Assembly (NCBI GenBank): GCA_029891345.1
Contig: CM056994.1
Location: forward strand, 62,370,251-62,434,250
DNA: 64,000 bases
Origin: Dryococelus australis
Lineage: Eukaryota; Arthropoda; Insecta; Phasmatodea; Phasmatidae
Direction of reading: 5' to 3'
Shown here: in pieces, positions 12,324 through 22,736 of the stretch
How positions within the stretch are numbered: position 1 is the first letter of the stretch
How the letters are laid out: each line of letters opens with the position of its first letter
Program-made: the position numbers and the translations under genes
Notes under the pieces: generated by a model
What the model was told of the DNA's origin: nothing
The model's input: only the letters and a program-made list of their open reading frames with translations
Databases searched by the model: none

Positions 12324-12890
12324 GTGGGGGATCTTCTGAGGCACCGGGCTCGTGCTACCAAGCAGTTACTGAACAGATACTATTCTAGGGTTTCTCTTTG
12401 TGTCCATGGTACTCGACCTGCTGTTCTCAGCAGCTATTTCTACTCTAACCAATATATGGTGAGACACAGCGCAAGGAGGGAGTACCAAAAGATTGCTAAT
12501 CTTGCTGCCAAGCTGCGGATTTGTATAGTTTCCCCTACAGTGGAACGAGACCACGCCGCTTTACTTAGGTTATTGGATAGACATTCATTGCCAGTGTGTA
12601 TGTATACTATTGTCTGTCCCCCTACTCGTACACACACTTATTACCACCCTGTCCTGAGTGGTGTGGTGAACGAGACAGAGGGACGTCTTGGAATCTCCAC
12701 TGCCACCTTTTGGAGTTCAGCTTCAGCAAAGTGGAACCGTAAGTTTCGTGTTGTCGAGCCCAGTATCCTTGCTGCCGTCCTGAACGACTACACCAGCAAT
12801 GGCCATCTACAGTCAGCCACCACTCTCCATCAAGATGTCAGTAAGTCAAGTAACCCTAACACCTCCCGCCAGTTGCCAATGGTAACATAG
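12324..12890 (+). CDS. Unrecognised 188-codon ORF in LTR element internal region
   Basis: This is an open frame in the 5' internal part of the family-1 copy, with a GTG at its start and the first ATG only near 12455. I recognise no domain. It contains basic patches (RHRARATKQLL), scattered Cys and a Ser/Asn-rich end. The corresponding stretch of the second plus-strand copy (43.8-44.6 kb) does not keep a comparable frame, which argues against conservation. It is most likely a chance opening or a decayed leader/Gag N-terminal segment. Confidence 0.2.
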   Translation: MGDLLRHRARATKQLLNRYYSRVSLCVHGTRPAVLSSYFYSNQYMVRHSARREYQKIANLAAKLRICIVSPTVERDHAALLRLLDRHSLPVCMYTIVCPPTRTHTYYHPVLSGVVNETEGRLGISTATFWSSASAKWNRKFRVVEPSILAAVLNDYTSNGHLQSATTLHQDVSKSSNPNTSRQLPMVT

Positions 12891-13090
12891 CATGTGGTCA
12901 GTAAGAGGGGTTATAAGCATAAGGGACTAGTAACCAAAAACCAAGAGAACTTTGTTCCTCTGCGCAAGACTATGTGCCCGATAGCCATATCCAGCAGGAC
13001 GCGATCCCTTTAGAAAACCCTAGCCACGCCTCTGACCTAAGCACAACTAAAGCCACGATGAATGTGTCCCCGGCTTAGTTAACCGGACAC

Positions 13091-13668
13091 GCCTCAAGCT
13101 TTAAGTAGCCATTTGTGATAACTTAAATTATTTCTATCGCTTTCTGTTTTTGTTTTTTTAATGCGCCAAAGTATAAAAATGAGATTTTTAAAATATTTAA
13201 TTTTATAAATATTTTATAGTTTCACTTGACCAACACATGAAGAAAGCGAAAAAGCGAAGAGGCCCACTGCAATGATAATTTTAGCTAAGGTGGTATAATA
13301 CACATTGTGCATACAAGTAGATCTTAAGCAGCAATTTTTACTGTGAACAGTCTTTAGTGACAATGTTACATTACTATCCTGCAAAGAAAGTATATGCACT
13401 AAATGACATCAACATAAGAGCTAAATTTAGGTGACAAATTGTGGCCACATAGAATTCCCCTGAATTTTACAACAGCGTAACATTACATTGATAGTAATCC
13501 AAGTATAAAAGCTACATTTTGTAATCAACCAAACAAGATAATTGCAGCAACATGCACAGGAGGCATTAACACATCTTCATTGTTCACTTTAGTCAGCTCA
13601 GACCAATAAGCAAATAAAACCAAACAGTTGGATACAACACATGCTTACTATTGGTCAATACTACTGAC
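13091..13668. other. Nup358 intron start, nothing recognised
   Basis: On the minus strand this is the beginning of the intron downstream of the exon ending at 13669. It is AT-rich and no element signature was found. Confidence 0.6.
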
Positions 13669-13896
13669 CTTTCTCCTCTTCCTCTTCCCCCGTGCGCACC
13701 TCAATTGCATCTGGAAGGGCGATGATTGGCTCAAACTGGGGGTCATGAGTGGCTGCCACATCTTCACCTTCCTCTTCCTCCCCACTTCCATTCTCTGCTT
13801 CAGCTTTCTTAGTGCTGCGACTATTGCTGGATGGAGCTGAACCCCCAAACACTTGGGCACCAGCCCCTTCCCACAGGAAGTTCTGCAAAATTTCTC
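13669..13896 (-). CDS. Nup358: Nup358/RanBP2, exon entering the last Ran-binding domain
   Basis: The exon is 228 bp, phase 1 to phase 1, with a tttcgtgcag acceptor and a GTCAGT donor. It starts with NFLWEGAGAQVFG, which parallels the NFQWxxxGAxVFG segment of vertebrate RanBP2. An acidic stretch follows, then FEPIIALPDAIEVRTGEEE. This is the characteristic opening of a RanBP1-type Ran-binding domain (HFEPIVxLPEVEVxSGEE). The rest of that domain (the WKERG core), and any C-terminal cyclophilin domain, would lie further left on the minus strand. I could not find them in 1-13668, so they are probably beyond the window edge. The intron to the upstream exon is 22.7 kb and full of nested transposons. 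Confidence 0.87.
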
Positions 13897-13989
13897 CTGC
13901 ACGAAACAAATGGCAAACTATTTATAGAAATAAATACCGTATGCCAACAACAAACACAATATATCAATCTAATCTTTACATTTGTAAAG

Positions 13990-14587
13990 TCTGACGTAAC
14001 AGCAAGTGAGGTTACTAGCACTGCAGCATTCTCTACAGTATAAAACATGTTGATATCATCAGTATATACTGGAATGTTATTTGTCCATTTAGCACAATGT
14101 GTGCAATATCATTAACATAAATTAGGAGAAGTATGGGAACTAGAACTGAACCTTGTGGAACTCCATATGAAATAAACTGTGGATGACTCTCAGATCTATT
14201 CAGAGAGACATAATTTACTCTATTTTCAAATAACTTCTGAATAATTTTAATACTACATTCCTAATACCAGTTGCTTCAAGTTTACCTAATAATAGGCTAT
14301 GATCAATAGTGTCAAATGCTTTCCTTAGATCGATAAGAGACCTGCGGCTATTTTATTATTGTCTAGGTTATCCTGTAGTGTGCTGATAAGATCCACTGTT
14401 GCAGCTTGTGTAATTGAGTTTTCCCGAAAACCATGTTGCTCCTTAAGAAAGAAATTTGCGCTGTTCAAAAATCTTAATAATCTTTGTTATATAGCTTGTT
14501 TAAATACCTTGGCGATAACGGGGAGTAGAGAGACTGGCCTATAATTGCCTGGGTTCAGTGGATCATCCTGTTGAATATAGTAATTAT
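13990..14587 (-). pseudogene. LINE reverse transcriptase, downstream fragment
   Basis: On the minus strand, NPGNYRPVSLLPVIAKVF (about 14490-14545) is the classic RT block of Jockey/CR1-type non-LTR elements. Next come FRENSITQAA, an [12 protein letters not shown]-type block, YGVPQGSVLVPILLLIYVNDI near 14115-14165 and VYTDD near 14060, the catalytic YxDD box with Thr for Ala. At least one frameshift separates the PQGS block from the YTDD box. The frame ends around 14000, so the thumb region and 3' end are missing. The upstream part of the same RT lies at 15801-16054, separated by an insertion. Confidence 0.8.
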
Positions 14588-14711
14588 TAGACACACCCGT
14601 TTTTCGCAGTGCACAAAATTGCAAAATTTCCGTGAAATTGACAAATTTATATATATATCTATATAAAAAAAATATATATATATATATCGCAGTTTCCCGG
14701 ATATATCGCAA

Positions 14712-14803
<92 letters not shown>

Positions 14804-15800
14804 AGTATTCAATTTATACTGTGACACGAGATATATATTGTAATATTGCCGCAGATAATCAGTAACAATGTGATGCTAAACAAAGGTGCTGGATGAGTGT
14901 AGTAATAATGGTTGTGACAGTATTTGACCATAATAAATAATTTTCTCATGAGGGGCTATTATGTTTTTGACAAAGTCAATAAAGTACTTATGTGCAAATT
15001 TTGTAATGTATGAATAGAAAGGCCCTCACAACACTTGTCCAAAGCACATCCAGGGCAGTGCTACTCCTAAGAAAAACAATACTGTAGCAATGGAAGGGAA
15101 ATAAGTTCAATGTGCATCGACGTCTGGTGTAAAACGTCAAATTCTGCTTACCAATCTTGTTTCCTTGTTGAAAAAAGAGAAAGATGAAAAACAAAAATTT
15201 ATTTTGTCAACAACTCGTGCTTTCATTGAAGCTAACAATTCCATAGGAAAAAATTGGTCACCCGAAGTTATGGGAGTGGATGGATAAGTACATAGCACGT
15301 ATTAAAAAAAATTATATGAACCCTTACTTGGAATAAATTCTAACCCACTGGCCATGTTTGTATTACCTAACCTCTAAAATTGTTTTCACGTAAAAAACTA
15401 TTTTGTACAACCTATGCTGTGCCTAGGCCTACAATATTCCAGACTGCCTTATTTTACTTTTTCACTTTTATAGACTTGACAAATTAAATGTCTACTGAAA
15501 ATAAATGTGTACAATTGTTCACACTTTAACAACATTAATTTCAGTCCTGGAAGGTAATTTCTTTGTGCAAATATTTTTGTCTGAAAAATGGTTAAAGCCT
15601 ACTGAAGGAAAGGAACTAATTGCTAAAAAAAAAATATGCTACGACGTTGTCACAAGCCTATGTTTTATTTTTAAATAATTATTTGGTTATAAAAAAAATG
15701 CAGTAAGCATATAATATATGCTGACATATTATGTTGGTCTCCACTCTACATTCACTTAAATACAGTATGAAAAATAATGCACCGAAAACAGGTGTGTCCA
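14588..15800. mobile_element. TIR transposon inserted in the LINE
   Basis: The 1213-bp insert interrupts the RT frame between PDKLKIAKI and the DPLNPGNYRP block. These are only a few residues apart in intact LINEs. The ends are inverted repeats: TAGACACACCCGTTTTTCGCAGTGCA-like at left and, reverse-complemented, TGGACACACCTGTTTTCGGTGCA-like at right. They are flanked by GTAATTAT (14580-14587) and GTAATAAT (15801-15808), an 8-bp duplication with one mismatch. The 8-bp size suggests a hAT relative. It contains a long TA microsatellite and no transposase. Confidence 0.75.
14717..14800. repeat. (TA)n microsatellite
   Basis: About 84 bases of TA dinucleotides, with shorter interrupted TA tracts from 14648, lie within the TIR element. 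ORFs reading Tyr-Ile repeats here are artefacts. Confidence 0.95.
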
Positions 15801-16054
15801 GTAATAATCTTTGCTATCTTAAGTTTATCTGGAAATGATCCATTGAGAAAACAGGTATATATAATATTTGCTAGTATATGGCTTATTGAATGAGAGAACT
15901 TTTTGAGTATCATATTTGTCACTCTATCATACCCCCTACGTTTTTGTTTTAAATCATATTTACGATAGAAATGATTTAATTTGCACATGTTCACCCTGCA
16001 GTTTATGGATGTATCTGTAGTGGACCTATCCTTGCAGTCCTCCTTAGCACTCAT
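15801..16054 (-). pseudogene. LINE reverse transcriptase, upstream fragment
   Basis: The minus-strand frame reads DRVTNMILKKFSHSISHILAN and then GSFPDKLKIAKI. This corresponds to the RT region just before the NYRPxSLL block of Jockey/CR1-type LINEs. It is the same element as 13990-14587, cut by the insertion at 14588-15800. The 5' part (ORF1, endonuclease) is absent and the match stops near 16060. Confidence 0.75.
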
Positions 16055-16259
16055 TCTGTCACGTCCTTGCTTAATTTACCCAGCTACATGTCAGAGCTAT
16101 TATGTTATGTCGTTCCACATGATTTCTACGTACTACAATGCAAGAGTTGATGGCCTAGACGTTCAGCATCACACCCAGCATTCCCTTGTTTGTATGCCGG
16201 TTGTCTCTACCAGTCATCCCAATAGTGTGATATAACTTTCCAGCTGATATTTGCGCCGT

Positions 16260-17360
16260 TGACCAAGAGCTAGGGTGTATTCACTATGTATTTACTTCCT
16301 TACTGGAATAAATCATGGGTTAGCTTTTAACTCGAGTTCTTACCTGTAGACATAACACCTTTCTGTAGTTACCCACAATAACAAGACCCCATGTGATCCC
16401 GGGAAATTTAACTCAACCGAGCCAAACATTAAGTTCCCACTCACACACTAGCTTTGTCCGACCTTACCATCAACCCCTTGGGATTGAAGGAAAGGAGGAG
16501 CCCCACAGTTACTCTGTCTTGGAAACAGCTTGTCGGCTCGGTGTACGTTGGCCTCTTCACCACAGTCTCTGCCAAGAGTGTCTGATGTACCCTGAGTTGG
16601 TAACACAGACAGGGCCACACACCTGTCTGTTACTTTGGCGGGTGAAACCTGAATTCTCTCGTGAACCGCAGTCTCTGCCAGACTTTGGAATAGGGTGCCT
16701 GCCAGTCCTCTGCCCGCAAGAGGTGCTACACATAAAACTGCACAAGGAGCCTGCCATATTGGCACAGTAGCAGAGCAGGGTAATTCCCTCTTCTGATGCC
16801 CTACTCCAAGGGCCTCAAGGAGAGAGCGCAACAGATTCTCTTTGCATCTGGCAGAGCACATGAGTATTAGTCGTCCCTGGTCTCTCAGATAGCTTGCTTA
16901 GCACCTCAAGCACAAGAACTGACATCTTTCGGACCCAATGGAAGTCGCTGTCCCAAGAGATCTCTTCAACCCTTCAGAAAAGACAGGCCCGACCAAGTAC
17001 CCTTGGTGGGTAACTGAACACTTAAGTCAACCCGACCAGCCACCAACACAAGTAATCACATATTTGGTACCCGCCATACTGCGTCCTGCTTCTCCGCCAA
17101 AGCCTAAATTCTCAACCGCTCGCTACACTGTACCTACACCAGTCTCAACTTGTACAAACCGTAGTTCAGTTATAACCAAAGCAGCAATAGTGGCACCTAA
17201 ATGCAGAATTGTGCTGCCCACGCCTGATTTTGTGCCATTCCGCAAAGCCACCCGGCCAGTTTTGTATAATGGGAAGGCACCCGCCCCCAGACAAAACTGA
17301 AACCCGCTCATGTAGAAGCGTCTGGCTCATCTTCTAGCCAAAAAGACTGGGACCTCCTAT
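16260..17360 (+). mobile_element. Dispersed repeat family B, copy 2
   Basis: The reading at 16938-17300 (Pro-rich, SVITKAAIVAPKCRIVLP then PDFVPFRKATRP) aligns with the peptide at 60607-60840 (VIKIAVPPKITPKARIASP then LLPIHKLTRP). The spacing to an upstream aataaa-containing segment near 16310 resembles that at 60210. Small internal duplications occur (gcagtctctgcca at 16668, cagtctctgcca at 16563). ORFs of 125 and 137 codons overlap on opposite strands at 16.4-16.9 kb without recognisable domains. Confidence 0.45.
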
Positions 17361-18486
17361 GCAGAGACTGACAAGTGAGGATTTATTCCCGGTACGTCAC
17401 GCGTCACAACGAAGTAGCAGATAGCTATTTGTTTTACTTTTCTTGGAAATATGAAAATCTCGCAGATTTGCTTACAATGCAGTTTTATTTTAATTTATTT
17501 CGTCCTCCACTATCACCATATCACTGTGCATACTGCACAGCAGTGATTAAGCACGTGTATTTTCTCGCCCACTCAATATTTAAATCACAGTTTTGCACTC
17601 TGGTCAGTTTTTAAATAAAGCAAAAAGTAATAAATTCAATTTCAAATTTCTAGGCACAATCTAAAACTGGAAATTTTTGTGCCAATCTTAACCGGTTTCG
17701 CGACGTAAGCAGCAGACTACAATCACCACCCTTGTTCAATATTTGCAAATTCCGTAATTGCTTTTTTGTTCAGACCTAACCAGAAAGCACAGTGTGACGT
17801 TGGCAGTGTTTACAAATACCACGTGAATGTTTACAGTTTAATTCAGAGCATCATTTGTAACTTTTGCTACCTTGCCATGCTTGCCTTCAGCAGTAACAGA
17901 CTTAGCGTATAATGTTACTGTTGTTAGTTAGTACTTTTGTTTCTTAATACATTAGGCAGAAGCTCTTGACGCGGAGCCTTCTCCTTGCTTCGAGTGTTGG
18001 CCAAGTACCTCATCTGCGCTGGACGTAGTTTTACTAAGGTCGCTCTCGGTCTGAACTTCGATCAATATCTCTTTACCGTTCTGAGGCAAACAGTTTGGCA
18101 AATCTCGTCCCTTAAACATTAGTGGGTACAGGTCTGGAGATATGTCTTATAAATACCAGATAAAGTAAGCTCTTAGTTCAACCTGAGGAAAAACAGACAA
18201 ACTGAGTTGATCACCCTAAGAACACATCCATATGTGGAATCGAGATGACTGAATTATCTCCCTACTCTGCCACCACTGGTGACGGCCGGACTAGAGAGAG
18301 GAAGTACTTCGACCACACGACCCGCTACGGAGACCTCACCTGAACAGTTCTGTATAAAACAGCATGAAACTAAACTAAGCACTATTCCATTGCTGTAACT
18401 GCCGAAAGTCCCATCCACAGCTGCAAGGCCAGATCAGAACAACAGAGTGTGTTGTCTTGTCGCGTAAAGCCAGGGTGTCCAGAAGT
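17361..18486. other. Intronic sequence, nothing certain
   Basis: AT-rich to about 17.9 kb. From there the sequence is more GC-balanced and retroelement-like, with TATA-like cttataaatacc near 18148. No gene is recognised. Confidence 0.4.
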
Positions 18487-19335
18487 ACACTGTAGGAATT
18501 ATTATTAAACCAGCTTAGCTTCAGGATAGTTTATTACTGATTACTCATGCCGTAATCTAAGAAAGACGGAGTTAAAATAAGCGTAAATTATAAATACAGA
18601 AAGTTGTCCACGAACCAGTCAGACTAGCTTCTTTAGAACCTGAAAGCACATCGCTAAGGTTTTCTCCTCCAATCAAGTTACCAATCAAACCACATCCAAT
18701 TTATCAGGATGTAGTAAAATATGGAGATACCCTTTCAGGCTTAGACAGACGATGGTAAAACAATCCCCTCAGGAAACACCTTTCTTCACCATCACCCTTG
18801 AGAAACACTACAGTCTCCACAGCACCAAATCGCAGCTGTCAACACTGGCCGCCGTTCAGTTGCTGCCTGCCACAGCCAGCCATAAGTGCACCACAGCTTG
18901 GCATTCAAAAGGTAACATCTCGGTGAAGGTTACAGTGTATTACACAAGACATTTTTCCAGTAAGGAAACCCCCTAGACCCACATTTTATAACGGTCGGGT
19001 ACCTAAGCACGACTAAGACCCCTGTCACTACACTATTAAATGGTCTTCACGATACTGGCTTTGCATTGCTCAAGTCCTCCTCTCTAATAAAAACCCGGAC
19101 TACTATTAAGAGAACTTCCATTATTAAACAAGTCCTAACATTCAAGGTCTCCAGTTATTTGACCAGAACAGATTCAAGTAAGCCACCTACCTAAGATCGC
19201 TGTCCCAACGTGGCGAACCCCCAACCTAGCCCGGTACTTGTTCTAATCCAAGTGTGTTAAGTAACACCCCTAATCAAGGGCAGTATCATCCTCTCAACAC
19301 CTGCGCTTACGTTCAACTCCGACCTTCGTTATTTG
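18487..19335 (+). mobile_element. Probable LTR with adjoining primer-binding-site-like sequence
   Basis: The segment begins TGTAGGAATTATTATTAAACC. It ends just before TGGCGAACCCCCAACC at 19211, which looks like a retroelement primer-binding site. TGTAGGAA is also the first sequence after a polypurine tract at 41267. There is no homologous partner LTR in the window, so this is inferred from the termini alone. A hAT interrupts the downstream side at 19336. Confidence 0.35.
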
Positions 19336-21408
19336 TAGGGCTGACTGGATACCCAAATTTCTGGGTTGGTCCGGTCATTTTATAAAAACTGAAACCAACC
19401 TGAATTCTCACAAAAAAAACCCGACCAGTCGGGATCTCTTGTACTGAAATTAAAACTAACAAATTTTTAACAATTTACCAAATAATGACACTTCCACTTA
19501 TATAATGGTATGTAGCGTATATGTGGCATTATATTTACAATATTATTATTACGTGTTGTAGCATTAAAACCATCCTAAACAGTTCCCCGGGATAGAAAGG
19601 TTATGGTTTCCCAATAAACCATGCATTGCCAATACAGGAATACTGTTTTATTGTGTGTGAAACATAGTTATATATTCCAATTGTGTACACAGATGTAACG
19701 TAAATTACTTTAATTATAGGGTGCAATTTCCTATTAACGAAGCATGTAAACAGTTCCCTCGAAAATATTTAGCAATAAATATGATGCTACGGAGCGACTG
19801 CTGCCACACTTGCTTATGCAGTTTTTCCTTTGCAGTGAACATGTACTGACTCAAGTTTTGTTCATTGTACGGTCATTTTCTTCAGCAACATTAATCAATT
19901 TAGGTTAACCACTAAGTTTTTTAACAGCCTGATTATAAACCAGCCATGGCCTCGCTAATGTGTGAGGCCGTGTTTCATTGCCTGCAAGAATGTAGTTAAA
20001 AGAATAATAAAGCACATTTATTTTGTTTTTGCTTCGGGTGGGCACTTTGTTTAGCAAGGTCTTAAGATGGGTTTTCAATTGACTTAAGTTCGACGTGTAC
20101 TTAAGATATGATTCAAAGCGTTAAGGGGTACTGGTTTATGACTGCCGTGTGCAGGTCATTGACGGGTCGTGTGCACTCTTGGCGTGACTTAAAAGATTGT
20201 TATATTTTATATCTTAAGTAGAAGTCAAGACGAAGTAACCAATCAGAGCACAGCTACAGTTGTTAGCGGGGAAACTGTACTTACAACTTGTATTTAGGTT
20301 ATGTAGTATTGTGAAATAGTATGAAAGTAATTATTTTAATCGAGAGACAGTATCCTCTTAATATAAAGAATAGTTCATCGTCACGTTTGGAAAAGTTATT
20401 GAATTCGCTTGAATTAACCATTTCAAATTTATTGATATAAATGCCTAATGTTGGCATCAGCTTCCCCTTCTATAAGATTCCATGAGTTTTTTTTCAAAAC
20501 GATTACGCAAACAGTAACCACAGATAATTAAATATATGTAAAATGTCAATTCTTCCAGGTTATTTTGGTTGCTTACATCTACGATTTTGATCGGCAAGAC
20601 TTAAAATTCAATCATAAACTGCAAATTTTTTTATTGTTCATTTTCCGTGTGCTTATAGAGTAGTTACAGGGTGGCTACACAAAACATAAAACTAAATTTC
20701 CTGCTTTTCCAGGTTTTCCTTGTCTCGTAACATTTTTTCCCCCTGACCTATGCCAATGAAATAAAATATTTTTAAAAGTTTTATGTAACTGAAACCTTGT
20801 AAACAAACTAATACAAATGTTTACGAACTTACACTCTCACATATATCAATTTAATGAGAGGAATTTTAAGAGTCATGTATTAAGATGACACGTGACATAG
20901 TGTGACAAGACGACAATACAAAGGTCTGGCAAGGTTTTAGTGTGTGTGTCTGAGACATGGGCGAACTTGAGCTTGTTCTCAGGGGTTAGACTGCAGAGGG
21001 CAATTGACTATGGGTTACAGCTCAGGATGGACTCTGTGGCAGAAGCTTCCTTCCTAGCTCGTCACTTTGCACCATTCCCATGAGTGTATTGAATAAAGGA
21101 AGGTACTAACAACTGCCATGCTAAGGAAGAGCCACCTTTATACCACTTGCATTGCTAGCGGCATATATTTTATTAAGTTCTTTCAACTGATTTTCCGCTA
21201 AATTTGGAGGAATTTAAAAACATTTAGCAGAGAAATATTAATCTTAGCGGGCAGCGAATTATATAATACTGTTTCATAAATATGATTTTTACATGTCGAA
21301 ATTCAAAAGCTGTGTAGCCATAACCTACCCAAACCAAGGACAGACATTTTAAACCAAAAACTGAACCGAACTGAACTGAACTAAAAATGTGAGAACCGAT
21401 CAGCCCTA
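19336..21408. mobile_element. hAT-type transposon with perfect 8-bp TSD
   Basis: The flanks are both GTTATTTG (19328-19335 and 21409-21416). The termini read TAGGGCTGACTGG on the left and TAGGGCTGATCGG on the reverse complement of the right end. Length is 2073 bp. The perfect 8-bp duplication and the TAGGGNTG-type ends are typical of hAT elements. The interior is AT-rich with no transposase frame, so it is non-autonomous or decayed. Confidence 0.85.
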
Positions 21409-21496
21409 GTTATTTGTCTAGTGTAAGTGAGAAGTACTTGAAAACCATTTGGCGCTTAGCATGAAACAGATTTGCTTCACTGGCGTCATAGGAAAT

Positions 21497-21781
21497 TTAA
21501 CCCCTAGGCAGAGCAGAACGACAAGCGAAAGATATCACTCCGCACAAAATTTCCCGTAGCTGCAGAGTCCAGAAGGGCAAAGGTTTTTTGTTATTTATTT
21601 CCACTTCAATGTGTGAGGCTTGTGGGGGCGTGGTTGCCTCCTCTAGGTGCTGGATGAAGGGCCCTTTTTGTCCGATGGTGGAGGCCTTCTTCGCACAGGT
21701 GGCGGCATTTCCCGCCTGGCCATACGGTTGCTTTTCAGCTGTGTTGGGAGTGACAGTGGTCACTTGGATTTTCCCTTTCAC
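21497..21781 (-). pseudogene. Nucleocapsid and retropepsin start, frameshifted
   Basis: The minus-strand frame has a degenerate zinc-knuckle-like stretch (AATCAKKASTIGQKG) and then HIEVEINNKKPLP, the usual beta-strand lead into an aspartic protease. Directly after it, the neighbouring frame reads LLDSAATGNFV, a retropepsin active-site loop. A single-base shift therefore separates lead and active site. The reading stops soon after at 21480-21500. Confidence 0.6.
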
Positions 21782-21948
21782 CCCTTACCCCTGCTGCATA
21801 GGCTTAACTGGGTAGTCTTGTGAAAGCGGCATCCCGGACAGAACCAGCACTTAGGCAGCACTAGGATGGTGAGAGGAGGCAGGCAAGGGTATTCTTTTCT
21901 TTCCAGTCACTTACCCGCCTCCGCTGGCTTAAAAGGCATGTGGCTGGT

Positions 21949-22383
21949 CTAGCACTGCTTGCACTTTGAAATTCTTTTCCATTCTTTCGCCCGGTCAAGG
22001 ACCCCATGCACAGATAAAGGCTTGGGAAGTAACAAAAAGGTATGCATTTTTGGTAAAAGCATCCGTGTTACATGACGTATGCTGCACTCTTTATCCCCGT
22101 TCGGGAAAGTCCTCTTGTACATCTTAACTTTTCGTCTTATGATGAACTCCACATCGTCATCCGGGACCTGTGTCTTACTGTAAAATTCTGAGGTGAGATG
22201 CACCAGTACCTCTTCACCAGTAAACTGGGCAGCGAGTTGGGTGCAGAATTCATTCCACTTGGAAATAAATTTACCGTAGCGGTTCCAACACTTTAGTGGT
22301 TTCCTTTTAAGGAAAACTTGTGCTCCGATTATCCATTGTCTAATCCTATGCAGCTGTGGTGGAAAGGCTGATAGATGATGCAA
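21949..22383 (-). pseudogene. Retrotransposon Gag core
   Basis: The 144-codon frame contains FLKRKPLKCWNRYGKF, then WNEFCTQLAAQF and a helical stretch ending in LLDRAKE-like LDRAKEWK. This is the pattern of the Ty3/Gypsy capsid domain (retrotransposon gag family: a hydrophobic helix with A/LxxFLxGxAxxWW, then WxxFxxxFxxxF). The frame lacks an upstream continuation and is followed by a frameshift toward the nucleocapsid and protease region. The protein would form the element's particle shell. Confidence 0.7.
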
Positions 22384-22444
22384 TGCACAATATTAACCCC
22401 TTTCCCAGGGCACGTCACCCAGTTGCAAAAGGTCATTTGACGGG

Positions 22445-22736
22445 TGCAGCATTCCTCACACCTGAACTCTAGCCCGTCAGTATAGCGTGGCTCGTCTACT
22501 CATCATAGGCATAAGTAATGAAATGGGTGTTGACAATTGGCACATGTTGTCTGGTAGGTCTCTGCATCAGTGTAAGCAGCGGAATGGCATTTAATGGTTG
22601 TGACATCTGCCAGGGTGGCATCATCATTTTCGGTTGGACTTAATTTACTATCTGAGATGGTGGCAAGTCCCTTGAGCACCAAAGGGTGTTTCAGGACTCC
22701 TTGAGTAACTGGTTTACTGATTCTCGGCCAGTTCAC
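22445..22736 (-). pseudogene. PHD-like zinc finger in retroelement leader, frameshifted
   Basis: The minus-strand frame gives IKCHSAAYTDAETYQ and then CANCQHPFHYLC (C-x2-C-x4-H-x2-C). After a frameshift near 22500 come GLEFRCEECC. Together these follow the PHD spacing C...C-x2-C-x4-H-x2-C...F-x-C-x2-C. One expected Cys of the first pair is not seen (Cys-His-Ser-Ala). PHD fingers usually read histone H3 tails. A second set of Cys/His residues follows before Gag. The reading is broken, so no function is claimed for this copy. Confidence 0.45.

Larger units (their letters stand above)
9727..13090 (+). mobile_element. LTR family 1, plus-strand copy (LTR plus 5' internal part), split by a hAT
   Basis: The LTR starts at 9727 (tgacatgtgtcgcttata) and continues with tacgattacgactcat, which also occurs near 50770 in reverse complement. 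A TATA box lies at 10106. Block gagccccaaccacta near 12145 and a polyadenylation-like aataaa near 11926 follow. The LTR end lies near 12210, before a gctgctggcagggatattt stretch that aligns with ggtgctgatgggggtattt in the copy at 42.6-44.6 kb. The internal part shares further stretches with that copy (for example cacctcccgycag and gagaactttgt). Positions 10330-11708 are a later hAT insertion. Without it the LTR is about 1.1 kb. Confidence 0.66.

Noticed and set aside
13648-13994. 84-codon minus-strand and 81-codon plus-strand ORFs over the Ran-binding-domain exon
   Set aside because: Only the 82-codon frame gives the RanBP1-type motif and matches the phase of the upstream exon.
14555-14865. 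Tyr-Ile repeat ORFs on both strands
   Set aside because: Translations of the TA microsatellite. Only the LINE RT block at the edge is meaningful.
16393-16861. ORFs of 125 and 137 codons on opposite strands
   Set aside because: They overlap almost completely, show no domain, and lie in a repeat copy whose relatives do not keep the frames.
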